From: an uncultured Erysipelotrichaceae bacterium
GTDB taxonomy: Bacteria > Bacillota_I > Bacilli_A > RF39 > UBA660
Assembly (NCBI GenBank): GCA_902795845.1
Contig: CADBMU010000082.1
Span: 1 to 30,355 of the forward strand
Direction of reading: 5' to 3'
Length of the DNA: 30,355 nt
In this document: positions 1-6,818 of the stretch, piece after piece
How positions within the stretch are numbered: position 1 is the first letter of the stretch
Layout: every line of letters begins with the position of its first letter
Translations under genes and position numbers: made by a program
Notes under the pieces: generated by a model
The model's database searches: none
What the model was told of the DNA's origin: nothing
Seen by the model: the letters and a program-made list of their open reading frames with translations, nothing else

Positions 1-16
1 AAAAGTAAAAAAATGC

Positions 17-45
17 TTTAAAAATACGTATTTTTTTGATATAAT
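17..45 (+). promoter_or_regulatory. possible sigma-A promoter upstream of recF
   Basis: TTTAAA at 17-22 and a perfect TATAAT at 40-45 are separated by 17 bp. The -35 is weak. A start near 52 would fall inside the left arm of the hairpin at 48-81, so the promoter and a full hairpin cannot both act in the same transcript. Confidence 0.4.
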
Positions 46-47
46 TA

Positions 48-84
48 ATAGTAGGTATAGGAGTACATGAATACCTACTATTTT
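48..84 (+). terminator. stem-loop upstream of recF, terminator-like
   Basis: An 11-bp perfect stem (48-58 with 71-81) closes a 12-nt loop and is followed by TTTT. It could end a transcript of an upstream gene outside the window (dnaN in related genomes) or be a leader hairpin of recF. The T-tract is short, so termination is uncertain. Confidence 0.4.
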
Positions 85-112
85 AATATATGACCTTAAA
101 AGAGTGATAAAA

Positions 113-1213
113 ATGGAAATCAAAGATTTGAAGTTAAAAAATTTTAGAAATTATGAAAATCTAGATATAACATTTAATGATCATTTAAATTTAATTTATG
201 GAAACAATGGTATGGGAAAAACAAACTTAGTAGAAGCAATAAGTGTACTTGCTTTAACAAGATCATTCAGGGCGGTTGTTGACAAAAATTTAATTTTAAA
301 AAGTAAAAATGTTTTAAAAATTGAGGGTAATATTAAAAGTCATTATAATAATAACTATAAAGTTATTATTAATAATGATGGAAAAAAAGTAAAAATTGAT
401 AATACTAAAGTGTTAAAAATAAGTGATTATATATCAAAAATAAATGTTGTTATTTTTAGTCCAGATGATTTAAAAATAATAAAAGATACTCCAAGTATTA
501 GAAGAAAAAGCATTAATATAGCTATATCACAAATAAATATTTCTTATCTTCAAAATTTAAATAATTATAACAAAATTTTAAAGCAAAGAAATGCTTATTT
601 AAAAACCATGGCAGTTAATGCAAATACTAGTAACGAATACCTTGATATTTTAACTAGTAAACTGATAGATTATGGTTTATTAATTTATCAAGAACGAAAA
701 AAATATTACGAGTTAATGAATTCTTTAATTACTGATAATTATTATAAAATTACAGGTTATGAAGGATTGAAAATTAATTATTTATCTGATTATCAAGAAA
801 AAAGGGCTGAAGAACTAAAAAAAATGTACAAAAGTACATTGAAAAAAGATTTAATATTAGGAAAAACTTCTTTAGGAATTCATCATGATGATCTAGAATT
901 TTATCTTGATGATATGAATTTAAAAATTTATGGAAGTGAAGGACAACAAAAGAATGCAATTATTGCTTTAAAATTGTCAGAAATAGAAATAATAAAGCAA
1001 ATAAAGAAAGATTATCCTATTTTAATTTTGGATGACTTATTTAGTGAACTTGATAATGAAAAAATTAATAATATTATTAAAATTTTAAATAAAGAAATTC
1101 AAACATTTATAACTACAACTAATATTGAAAAAGTAGATAAAGAATTAATTCATAATTGTAAAGTAATAAGAATTAACAATGGAGAAGTAGAGGAGGAAAG
1201 AAATTATGAATAA
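113..1213 (+). CDS. recF: DNA replication and repair protein RecF
   Basis: RecF is an SMC-like ATPase that helps RecOR load RecA at single-strand gaps. The 366-aa product is close to the B. subtilis length. It has the N-terminal FRNY motif, a Walker A at residues 30-37 (GNNGMGKT), an ABC-type signature region (YGSEGQQK) and a Walker B (ILILDDLFSELD) near the C-terminus. The ATG at 113 is preferred over the in-frame GTG at 104 because GAGTGAT at 102-108 is then a Shine-Dalgarno. Its end overlaps gyrB by 8 nt, so remB, found between recF and gyrB in B. subtilis, is absent. The recF-gyrB-gyrA order marks the origin region. Confidence 0.97.
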   Translation: MEIKDLKLKNFRNYENLDITFNDHLNLIYGNNGMGKTNLVEAISVLALTRSFRAVVDKNLILKSKNVLKIEGNIKSHYNNNYKVIINNDGKKVKIDNTKVLKISDYISKINVVIFSPDDLKIIKDTPSIRRKSINIAISQINISYLQNLNNYNKILKQRNAYLKTMAVNANTSNEYLDILTSKLIDYGLLIYQERKKYYELMNSLITDNYYKITGYEGLKINYLSDYQEKRAEELKKMYKSTLKKDLILGKTSLGIHHDDLEFYLDDMNLKIYGSEGQQKNAIIALKLSEIEIIKQIKKDYPILILDDLFSELDNEKINNIIKILNKEIQTFITTTNIEKVDKELIHNCKVIRINNGEVEEERNYE

Positions 1214-3119
1214 TGAACATTATAGTGATAGTGATATTCAAGTTCTAGAAGGATTAGAAGCTGTTAGAAAAAGACCTGGTATGTATATCGGTTCAACCGG
1301 AGAAGTTGGACTTCATCATTTAGTTTGGGAAATTGTTGATAATGCAATAGATGAAGCTTTAGCTGGATATTGTGATGATATTGAAGTAACAATTGAAAAA
1401 GGCAATATAATTTGTGTTAAAGATGATGGTCGTGGAATTCCTACTGGAATTAATGCAAAAACAGGACTTTCAACAGTTGAAACAATTTTTACTGTATTAC
1501 ATGCTGGTGGTAAATTTGGCGGCGGTGGATATAAAGTATCTGGTGGATTACATGGTGTTGGTGCATCAGTAGTTAATGCTTTATCTACATGGCTTGAAGT
1601 AACAGTATATAGAGATGGAAAAGAGTATTTTCAAAGATTTGAAAATGGTGGACATCCTGCTGGACCTTTAAAAGAAGTAGGGCCAGCTCCTGAAAATAGA
1701 ACAGGTTCAACTATAAGATTTAAAGCAGATCCTGAAATATTTAAAGAAACAACAATATATAATTATCAAACATTAGCAAAAAGATTACAAGAATTAGCTT
1801 TCTTAAATAAAGGTCTTAGAATAATACTTACTGATGAAAGAGAAGATAATAAAAAAGATACTTTCTTATATAATGGTGGTATTATAGAGTTTGTAAAAAT
1901 GTTAAATAAAAATAAACATCCTTTACATGATGAAGTTATTTATGTAGAAGGACGTGAGGATGACATATTAATTGAAGTTGCAATGCAATACAATGATTCA
2001 TATAATCCTGCAGTTTATTCATTTACAAACAATATTCACACACATGAAGGTGGAACACATGAAGATGGTGTTAAAAGAGCTTTAACAAGAATTATAAATA
2101 ATTATGCTAAAACTAATAAATTATTAAAAGATAATGATGAATCTTTATCTGGTGATGATGTTAGAGAAGGTTTAACAATGGTTATATCTTGTAAACATCC
2201 TGATCCACAATTTGAAGGACAAACTAAAACAAAATTAGGAAACTTTGAAGTAAGAAAAATAGCAGATGATGTTTTTTCTAATGGATTTGAAAGATTTTTA
2301 TTAGAAAACCCTGATGAAGCAAAAACAATCATTGAAAAATGTATTGTAGCATCTCATGCAAGAATAGCAGCTAAAAAAGCAAGAGAAGTTACTAGAAGAA
2401 AATCAGATTTAGATTTGCCAGGATTTATGGGAAAACTAGCTGATTGTAAAAGTAAAGATCGTAGTGAATGTGAAATCTTCTTAGTCGAAGGAGATAGTGC
2501 TGGTGGTTCTGCTAAATCAGGAAGAGATAGTATGACTCAAGCAATACTTCCTTTAAGAGGTAAAATACTTAATGTAGAAAAAGCAAGACTTGATAGAGCT
2601 TTAGAAAATGCTGAAATAAGAACAATTATTACTGCTTTTGGTACAGGTATAGGTGAAGAATTTGATTTAAGTAAATTAAGATATGATAAAATCATTATCA
2701 TGACCGATGCCGATGTTGATGGATCACATATTAGAATACTATTATTAACATTATTCTATAGATTCTTTAGACCTATAGTTGAAGCAGGACATGTTTATTC
2801 AGCTCAACCTCCTTTGTATAAGATTACACATGGTAAAACAATAAAATACGTATTGGATGATGACGAATTTAATGAATATGTAGCAACATTACCTAATAAG
2901 AATTATGAAATGCAAAGATTTAAAGGACTTGGTGAAATGAATGCTGCAGAATTAAAAGAAACTACAATGTCAAAAGAAAATCGTATTTTAAGAAAAATAA
3001 CTGTAGAAGATACAATGGCTGCAGATAAAATATTTGAAACATTAATGGGCGAAGAAGTAGCACCAAGACGTGAATTCATTGAAGAACGTGCTGGTTATGT
3101 TACTAACCTAGATGTTTAG
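1206..3119 (+). CDS. gyrB: DNA gyrase subunit B
   Basis: GyrB is the ATPase subunit of DNA gyrase and acts with GyrA to introduce negative supercoils. The 637-aa product has the GHKL ATPase motifs: EIVDNAIDEA with Glu42 and Asn46, DDGRGIP near residues 73-79, and GGLHGVGASVVNALS. The TOPRIM metal-binding residues are present (EGDSAGG with Glu428; DADVDGSH with Asp501 and Asp503). The C-terminal tail RREFIEE...YVTNLDV is typical of Firmicute GyrB. A strong GAGGAGG-like Shine-Dalgarno precedes the ATG, and translation is probably coupled to recF. It is the regular bacterial length with no lesions. Confidence 0.99.
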   Translation: MNNEHYSDSDIQVLEGLEAVRKRPGMYIGSTGEVGLHHLVWEIVDNAIDEALAGYCDDIEVTIEKGNIICVKDDGRGIPTGINAKTGLSTVETIFTVLHAGGKFGGGGYKVSGGLHGVGASVVNALSTWLEVTVYRDGKEYFQRFENGGHPAGPLKEVGPAPENRTGSTIRFKADPEIFKETTIYNYQTLAKRLQELAFLNKGLRIILTDEREDNKKDTFLYNGGIIEFVKMLNKNKHPLHDEVIYVEGREDDILIEVAMQYNDSYNPAVYSFTNNIHTHEGGTHEDGVKRALTRIINNYAKTNKLLKDNDESLSGDDVREGLTMVISCKHPDPQFEGQTKTKLGNFEVRKIADDVFSNGFERFLLENPDEAKTIIEKCIVASHARIAAKKAREVTRRKSDLDLPGFMGKLADCKSKDRSECEIFLVEGDSAGGSAKSGRDSMTQAILPLRGKILNVEKARLDRALENAEIRTIITAFGTGIGEEFDLSKLRYDKIIIMTDADVDGSHIRILLLTLFYRFFRPIVEAGHVYSAQPPLYKITHGKTIKYVLDDDEFNEYVATLPNKNYEMQRFKGLGEMNAAELKETTMSKENRILRKITVEDTMAADKIFETLMGEEVAPRREFIEERAGYVTNLDV

Positions 3120-3129
3120 GAGGTTAAAT

Positions 3130-5574
3130 ATGGATAGAATAAATCAAAAGAATATAGTTGAAGAAGTACAAGATTCATTCCTTGATTATTCAATGAGTGT
3201 TATTGTTGCTCGTGCTTTACCAGATTTAAGAGATGGTTTAAAACCAGTTCATCGTAGAATTTTATATTCAATGTTTGATAGTGGTTATACTCCTGATAAA
3301 CAATATCGTAAATGTGCAAGAGTTGTTGGGGATGTAATGGGAAAATATCATCCACATGGTGATTCTTCAATTTACGAAGCTTTAGTACGTATGGCCCAAG
3401 ATTTTAGTTATAGACATATGTTAATAGATGGTCATGGTAACTTTGGTAACATGGACGGTGATGGAGCCGCTGCTATGCGTTATACCGAATCAAGACTTTC
3501 TAAAATATCTCTAGAATTATTAAGAGATATCAAGAAAGATACTGTTGATTTTATACCAAATTTTGATGAAACTGAAAAAGAACCATCAGTTTTACCAAGT
3601 AGATTTCCAAATATCTTAGTAAATGGTACTATGGGTATAGCAGTTGGTATGGCAACAAACATACCACCTCATAATTTAGGTGAAACAATTGATGCTTGTG
3701 TAGCATACATAGATAATCATGATATAACAATTTCAGAAATGATGGAATATATTAAAGGTCCAGATTTCCCTACTGGAGGTATAATTTTAGGAAATAGCGG
3801 TATTAAAAAGGCTTATGAAACTGGTAGAGGTACAATAACTATTAGATGTAAAGCCACTATTGAAGAAGGCAATGGACGTAGTAAAATTGTTATTTCAGAA
3901 CTTCCTTATGGTATTAATACACTAGATTTAAAAACAAAAATAGGTGAATTAGTAAGAGATAAAGTTTTAGAAGGAATAGCTGATTATCATGATGCAACTA
4001 GTATTGAAAAAGGTGTTAATATAATTATTACCTTAAAAAAAGAAGCTAATGCTAATGTTGTATTAAATAATTTGTATAAACATACTGCTTTACAATCAAC
4101 TTTTGGTATTATTTTCTTGATGCTTGATAATGGAACACCTAAAACTTTAAATATTAAAGAAATAATTTCAAAATATATTGATTATCAAAAAGAAATTATT
4201 ATTAGAAGAACAAAATTTGATCTTAATAAAGCTGAAGAAAGAGTTCATATTTTAGAAGGTTATAAAATAGCACTTGATAATATCGATGAAGTTATTAAGA
4301 TTATTAAAACAGCTGAATCAGACGTTATTGCTCGTGAAAATTTACAAAAACGTTTTGGTTTATCTGAAATTCAAGCCAATGCTATTTTGGAATTAAAACT
4401 ACGTAGATTAACAGGTTTAGAAAGAGAAAAAATAGAAAGTGAACTTGCTGAGTTGTTAAAAACTATTGAAGAATTAAGAAGTATCTTAGCAAGTGAAGAA
4501 AAAGTACTTGAAATAATTAAAAATGAATTGTTAGATATTAAGAATAAATATGCAGATCCTAGAAGAACAACAATTGATATGTCTGCAATTGAATATATTG
4601 AGGATGAATCTTTAATTCCTGAACAAGATATAATGATTGCTTTAACAAATAAAGGATATATTAAGAGAACTACTTCTGATACATTTAAGTCTCAGAAACG
4701 TGGTGGTGTAGGTGTTAAAGGTATGAATACTAATGAAGAAGACTTTGTTGAACAAATTATCAACACTTCTACACACGATTACATCTTATTCTTTACTAAT
4801 AAAGGTAAAGTTTATAGAATTAAAGGTTATGAAATACCTGAATTTAGTAGACAATCTAAAGGTATTCCTATTATTAACATATTGCAAATAGAAAAAGATG
4901 AAAAAATCAATTCTATGATAAATGTTAAGAAAGACGATGAATATAAATACATCTTATTTGCTACTAAAAAAGGTATTGTTAAGAAAACTAATATAAGCGA
5001 ATTTGAAAATATAAGAACTTCAGGTAAGATAGCAATTAGTCTTAAAGAAACTGATGAATTAATATCTGTTAAAAAGACAACAGGTGATGATATGATTCTT
5101 ATGGGTTCAAATGACGGCCGTATGGTTAAGTTTAATGAAAAAGAGATAAGAGTCATGGGAAGAACTGCAAGTGGCGTTAGAGGTATTAATTTAGGTGATT
5201 CTGAGTGTATCGGAGCAGAAGTAACAACTGAAGACGATAAAATCTTAATTGTATCAAAGAAAGGTTACGGAAAACAAACAAATGTATGTGAATATAGAAC
5301 TACTAAGCGTGGTAGCAAAGGTGTAAAAGCTTTAAATATCACAGATAAAAATGGTAAACTTGCTACATTTAAAATTGTAACTGAAGATAAAGATGTAATT
5401 ATTGTTACTGATACAGGAATGATTATTAGAATGCCACTTGATCAAATTTCAACTCTAGGTAGAGTTACTCAAGGTGTTAAGTTAATTAATCTAAAAGATA
5501 ATCAACAAGTTTCTACAATGAGTTTAATTGATAAAAATGAAGAAACAATTGAAGAAGAAACTACAAATGAATAA
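3130..5574 (+). CDS. gyrA: DNA gyrase subunit A
   Basis: GyrA is the DNA-cleaving subunit of gyrase. The 814-aa product carries the catalytic Arg117-Tyr118 (AAAMRYTES), the quinolone-pocket segment GKYHPHGDSSIYEALVRMAQ with wild-type-looking Ser79 and Glu83, a coiled-coil arm in the middle, and a C-terminal beta-pinwheel with GyrA-box QKRGGVG at residues 522-528. The GyrA box distinguishes it from ParC. The ATG at 3130 is chosen because AGGAGG at 3118-3123 is 6 nt upstream; an in-frame ATG at 3112 would overlap gyrB and lies before that site. A terminator follows at 5601-5639. Confidence 0.99.
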   Translation: MDRINQKNIVEEVQDSFLDYSMSVIVARALPDLRDGLKPVHRRILYSMFDSGYTPDKQYRKCARVVGDVMGKYHPHGDSSIYEALVRMAQDFSYRHMLIDGHGNFGNMDGDGAAAMRYTESRLSKISLELLRDIKKDTVDFIPNFDETEKEPSVLPSRFPNILVNGTMGIAVGMATNIPPHNLGETIDACVAYIDNHDITISEMMEYIKGPDFPTGGIILGNSGIKKAYETGRGTITIRCKATIEEGNGRSKIVISELPYGINTLDLKTKIGELVRDKVLEGIADYHDATSIEKGVNIIITLKKEANANVVLNNLYKHTALQSTFGIIFLMLDNGTPKTLNIKEIISKYIDYQKEIIIRRTKFDLNKAEERVHILEGYKIALDNIDEVIKIIKTAESDVIARENLQKRFGLSEIQANAILELKLRRLTGLEREKIESELAELLKTIEELRSILASEEKVLEIIKNELLDIKNKYADPRRTTIDMSAIEYIEDESLIPEQDIMIALTNKGYIKRTTSDTFKSQKRGGVGVKGMNTNEEDFVEQIINTSTHDYILFFTNKGKVYRIKGYEIPEFSRQSKGIPIINILQIEKDEKINSMINVKKDDEYKYILFATKKGIVKKTNISEFENIRTSGKIAISLKETDELISVKKTTGDDMILMGSNDGRMVKFNEKEIRVMGRTASGVRGINLGDSECIGAEVTTEDDKILIVSKKGYGKQTNVCEYRTTKRGSKGVKALNITDKNGKLATFKIVTEDKDVIIVTDTGMIIRMPLDQISTLGRVTQGVKLINLKDNQQVSTMSLIDKNEETIEEETTNE

Positions 5575-5577
5575 TAA

Positions 5578-5593
5578 TGTTTCACGTGAAACA
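5578..5593. promoter_or_regulatory. parS site 1 (ParB/Spo0J binding)
   Basis: TGTTTCACGTGAAACA matches the B. subtilis parS consensus TGTTNCACGTGAAACA exactly. Perfect symmetry extends to 5576-5595 (20 bp). It starts 4 nt after the gyrA stop codon and precedes the gyrA terminator, so it is inside the transcribed region. Confidence 0.93.
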
Positions 5594-5600
5594 TTGTTTA

Positions 5601-5639
5601 AGAGAATAGAATTTTAATTATAGATTCTATTCTTTTTTT
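5601..5639 (+). terminator. intrinsic terminator of recF-gyrB-gyrA
   Basis: AGAATAGAAT at 5603-5612 pairs perfectly with ATTCTATTCT at 5624-5633, an 11-nt loop lies between, and seven T follow. It lies just after the first parS site. Confidence 0.85.
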
Positions 5640-5679
5640 GAATTAATATTTTTTAAATATTTCAAATATAATATATCTA

Positions 5680-5695
5680 TGTTTCACGTGAAACA
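5680..5695. promoter_or_regulatory. parS site 2 (ParB/Spo0J binding)
   Basis: An exact TGTTTCACGTGAAACA core. Perfect symmetry extends to 5675-5700 (26 bp) and is followed by a short T-run, so in RNA it would also resemble a terminator hairpin. Confidence 0.93.
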
Positions 5696-5842
5696 TAGAT
5701 TTTTTAAGTAAAATAGTAAATATTTCTACACATTTGATATATTAAATTATTTAAATATGAAAAATATTAGTTTATTTAAAATACAAATTATTTAATACAT
5801 GATTAAGATTTAATTATTACCAATGATATCAATTATTTTATA

Positions 5843-5858
5843 TGTTTCACGTGAAACA
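5843..5858. promoter_or_regulatory. parS site 3 (ParB/Spo0J binding)
   Basis: An exact TGTTTCACGTGAAACA core. Perfect symmetry extends to 5838-5863 (26 bp) with arms different from those of site 2. It is separated from site 2 by the largest gap of the cluster, about 163 bp centre to centre. Confidence 0.93.
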
Positions 5859-5948
5859 TATAATTAATTTTAAAATGATAATTAAATATATATGTTAAGA
5901 ATTAATATTTTTTTATAAATTATTAATAAAAAATAATAGAAAAAACAA

Positions 5949-5964
5949 TGTTTCACGTGAAACA
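5949..5964. promoter_or_regulatory. parS site 4 (ParB/Spo0J binding)
   Basis: An exact TGTTTCACGTGAAACA core. Perfect symmetry extends to 5946-5967 (22 bp), identical over those 22 bp to site 6. Confidence 0.93.
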
Positions 5965-6065
5965 TTGCATAAATTAAAAATATAATATAAAAAAAATCAA
6001 AATAATAGTACATAAACTACTTTAGTAAATAAAATATTAAATTATTTAATTTAAGGTGAGATTAA

Positions 6066-6081
6066 TGTTTCACGTGAAACA
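6066..6081. promoter_or_regulatory. parS site 5 (ParB/Spo0J binding)
   Basis: An exact TGTTTCACGTGAAACA core with the longest perfect symmetry of the cluster, 6060-6087 (28 bp). Confidence 0.93.
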
Positions 6082-6177
6082 TTAATCAAAAAAATATATT
6101 TTATAAAATATCAATTTAAAAAATAATAAATAATTACAATATGAATATTAATGTTAATATGATATATGAAATAACAA

Positions 6178-6193
6178 TGTTTCACGTGAAACA
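6178..6193. promoter_or_regulatory. parS site 6 (ParB/Spo0J binding)
   Basis: An exact TGTTTCACGTGAAACA core with symmetry over 6175-6196 (22 bp). It lies just upstream of the SRP RNA promoter, so ParB bound here could touch RNA polymerase at that promoter (inference). Confidence 0.93.
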
Positions 6194-6204
6194 TTGAATA
6201 TTAC

Positions 6205-6231
6205 TTGAAAAAAAAATAATAATTTGATAAT
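6205..6231 (+). promoter_or_regulatory. promoter of the SRP RNA
   Basis: TTGAAA at 6205-6210 and GATAAT at 6226-6231 are 15 bp apart (slightly short). The SRP RNA would start 9 nt downstream at G6240. Confidence 0.55.
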
Positions 6232-6239
6232 CTAATAAC

Positions 6240-6317
6240 GTGCAACAAATATATTGTAAATTGGTCAGGATTGGAAAATAGCAGCCACATCAATCTCTAT
6301 TTGTGTGCACTTTTTTT
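6240..6317 (+). ncRNA. ffs: small signal recognition particle RNA (4.5S type)
   Basis: The SRP RNA scaffolds Ffh in co-translational membrane targeting. The core GTCAGG...GGAA...AGCAGCC at about 6263-6286 is the conserved helix 8 with its GGAA tetraloop and the asymmetric/symmetric internal loops that bind Ffh (variant apical pairs ATT/AAT). The ends 6240-6250 and 6299-6310 pair with one bulged base to close a single long hairpin. A T-run at 6311-6317 then acts as terminator. At about 75-78 nt it is the short form without an Alu domain, unlike the roughly 270-nt scRNA of Bacillus. The position beside tadA and dnaX matches the B. subtilis scr locus. Confidence 0.88.
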
Positions 6318-6329
6318 ATGGTGATGAAT

Positions 6330-6746
6330 ATGGAAGATAAAATAATAAAAGAACTAATAAAACTTTCTAATAAAGCATTAAAAAAGAAAGAAGTTCCTGT
6401 ATCAGCAATTATTACTTGTAATGATAAAATAATTGTCAAAGCTTATAATAAGAGAGAAAGAAAGAACGATGTACTTGGACATGCAGAAATTTTATGTATA
6501 AGAAAAGCTTCAAAAAAACTTAAAAATTGGAAGTTAACAAAATGCAACCTGTATGTAAGTTTAAAACCCTGCAGTATGTGTCAAGAGATAATAAAACAAG
6601 CAAGAATTGAAAATGTTTTTTATTTATTAGAAAAGCCAGAATCAAAAAAAGAATATAATAATACTAATTTTATAAAAGTAGAAAATATTAAAAATAAAGA
6701 ATTTAAACAAATGCTTTCATTATTGTTTATAAGTAAAAGAAAATAA
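6330..6746 (+). CDS. tadA: tRNA-specific adenosine deaminase TadA
   Basis: TadA deaminates A34 to inosine in tRNA-Arg(ACG). The 138-aa product has the zinc deaminase signature: His51-Ala-Glu53 (HAE) and PCSMC with Cys81 and Cys84, plus NWKL and LYVSLKP typical of TadA. The family motif (E)xPVGA reads EVPVSA here. The ATG at 6330 is preferred over an in-frame GTG at 6303, which lies inside the SRP RNA. GGTGAT at 6320-6325 gives the same 4-nt spacing seen at dnaX. No separate promoter is evident, so expression may rely on read-through of the SRP RNA terminator. It is short compared with about 160 aa in Bacillus. Confidence 0.93.
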   Translation: MEDKIIKELIKLSNKALKKKEVPVSAIITCNDKIIVKAYNKRERKNDVLGHAEILCIRKASKKLKNWKLTKCNLYVSLKPCSMCQEIIKQARIENVFYLLEKPESKKEYNNTNFIKVENIKNKEFKQMLSLLFISKRK

Positions 6747-6769
6747 AACAAATGTTTGCATTAAAAATA

Positions 6770-6798
6770 TTTAAAATCATTGTGAAATATGTTATAAT
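6770..6798 (+). promoter_or_regulatory. extended -10 promoter of the dnaX operon
   Basis: TGTTATAAT at 6790-6798 is a perfect extended -10. A weak TTTAAA lies 17 bp upstream at 6770-6775. Confidence 0.6.
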
Positions 6799-6818
6799 TA
6801 ATTAACAGGGTGATTAAT

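Larger units (their letters stand above)
5575..6239. other. non-coding parS-rich intergenic region
   Basis: About 660 bases between gyrA and the SRP RNA hold no plausible gene in any frame. The sequence is extremely AT-rich apart from six identical CACGTG-centred palindromes, the gyrA terminator at 5601-5639 and the SRP RNA promoter at the right end. Palindrome centres lie near 5585, 5687, 5850, 5956, 6073 and 6185, giving intervals of about 102, 163, 106, 117 and 112 bp. It looks like a centromere-like ParB loading region. Confidence 0.85.

Noticed and set aside
20..35. AAAAATACGTATTTTT palindrome before recF as a terminator
   Set aside because: The stem is all A-T save one CG step with no loop, too weak to terminate, and it lies within the spacer of the promoter candidate.
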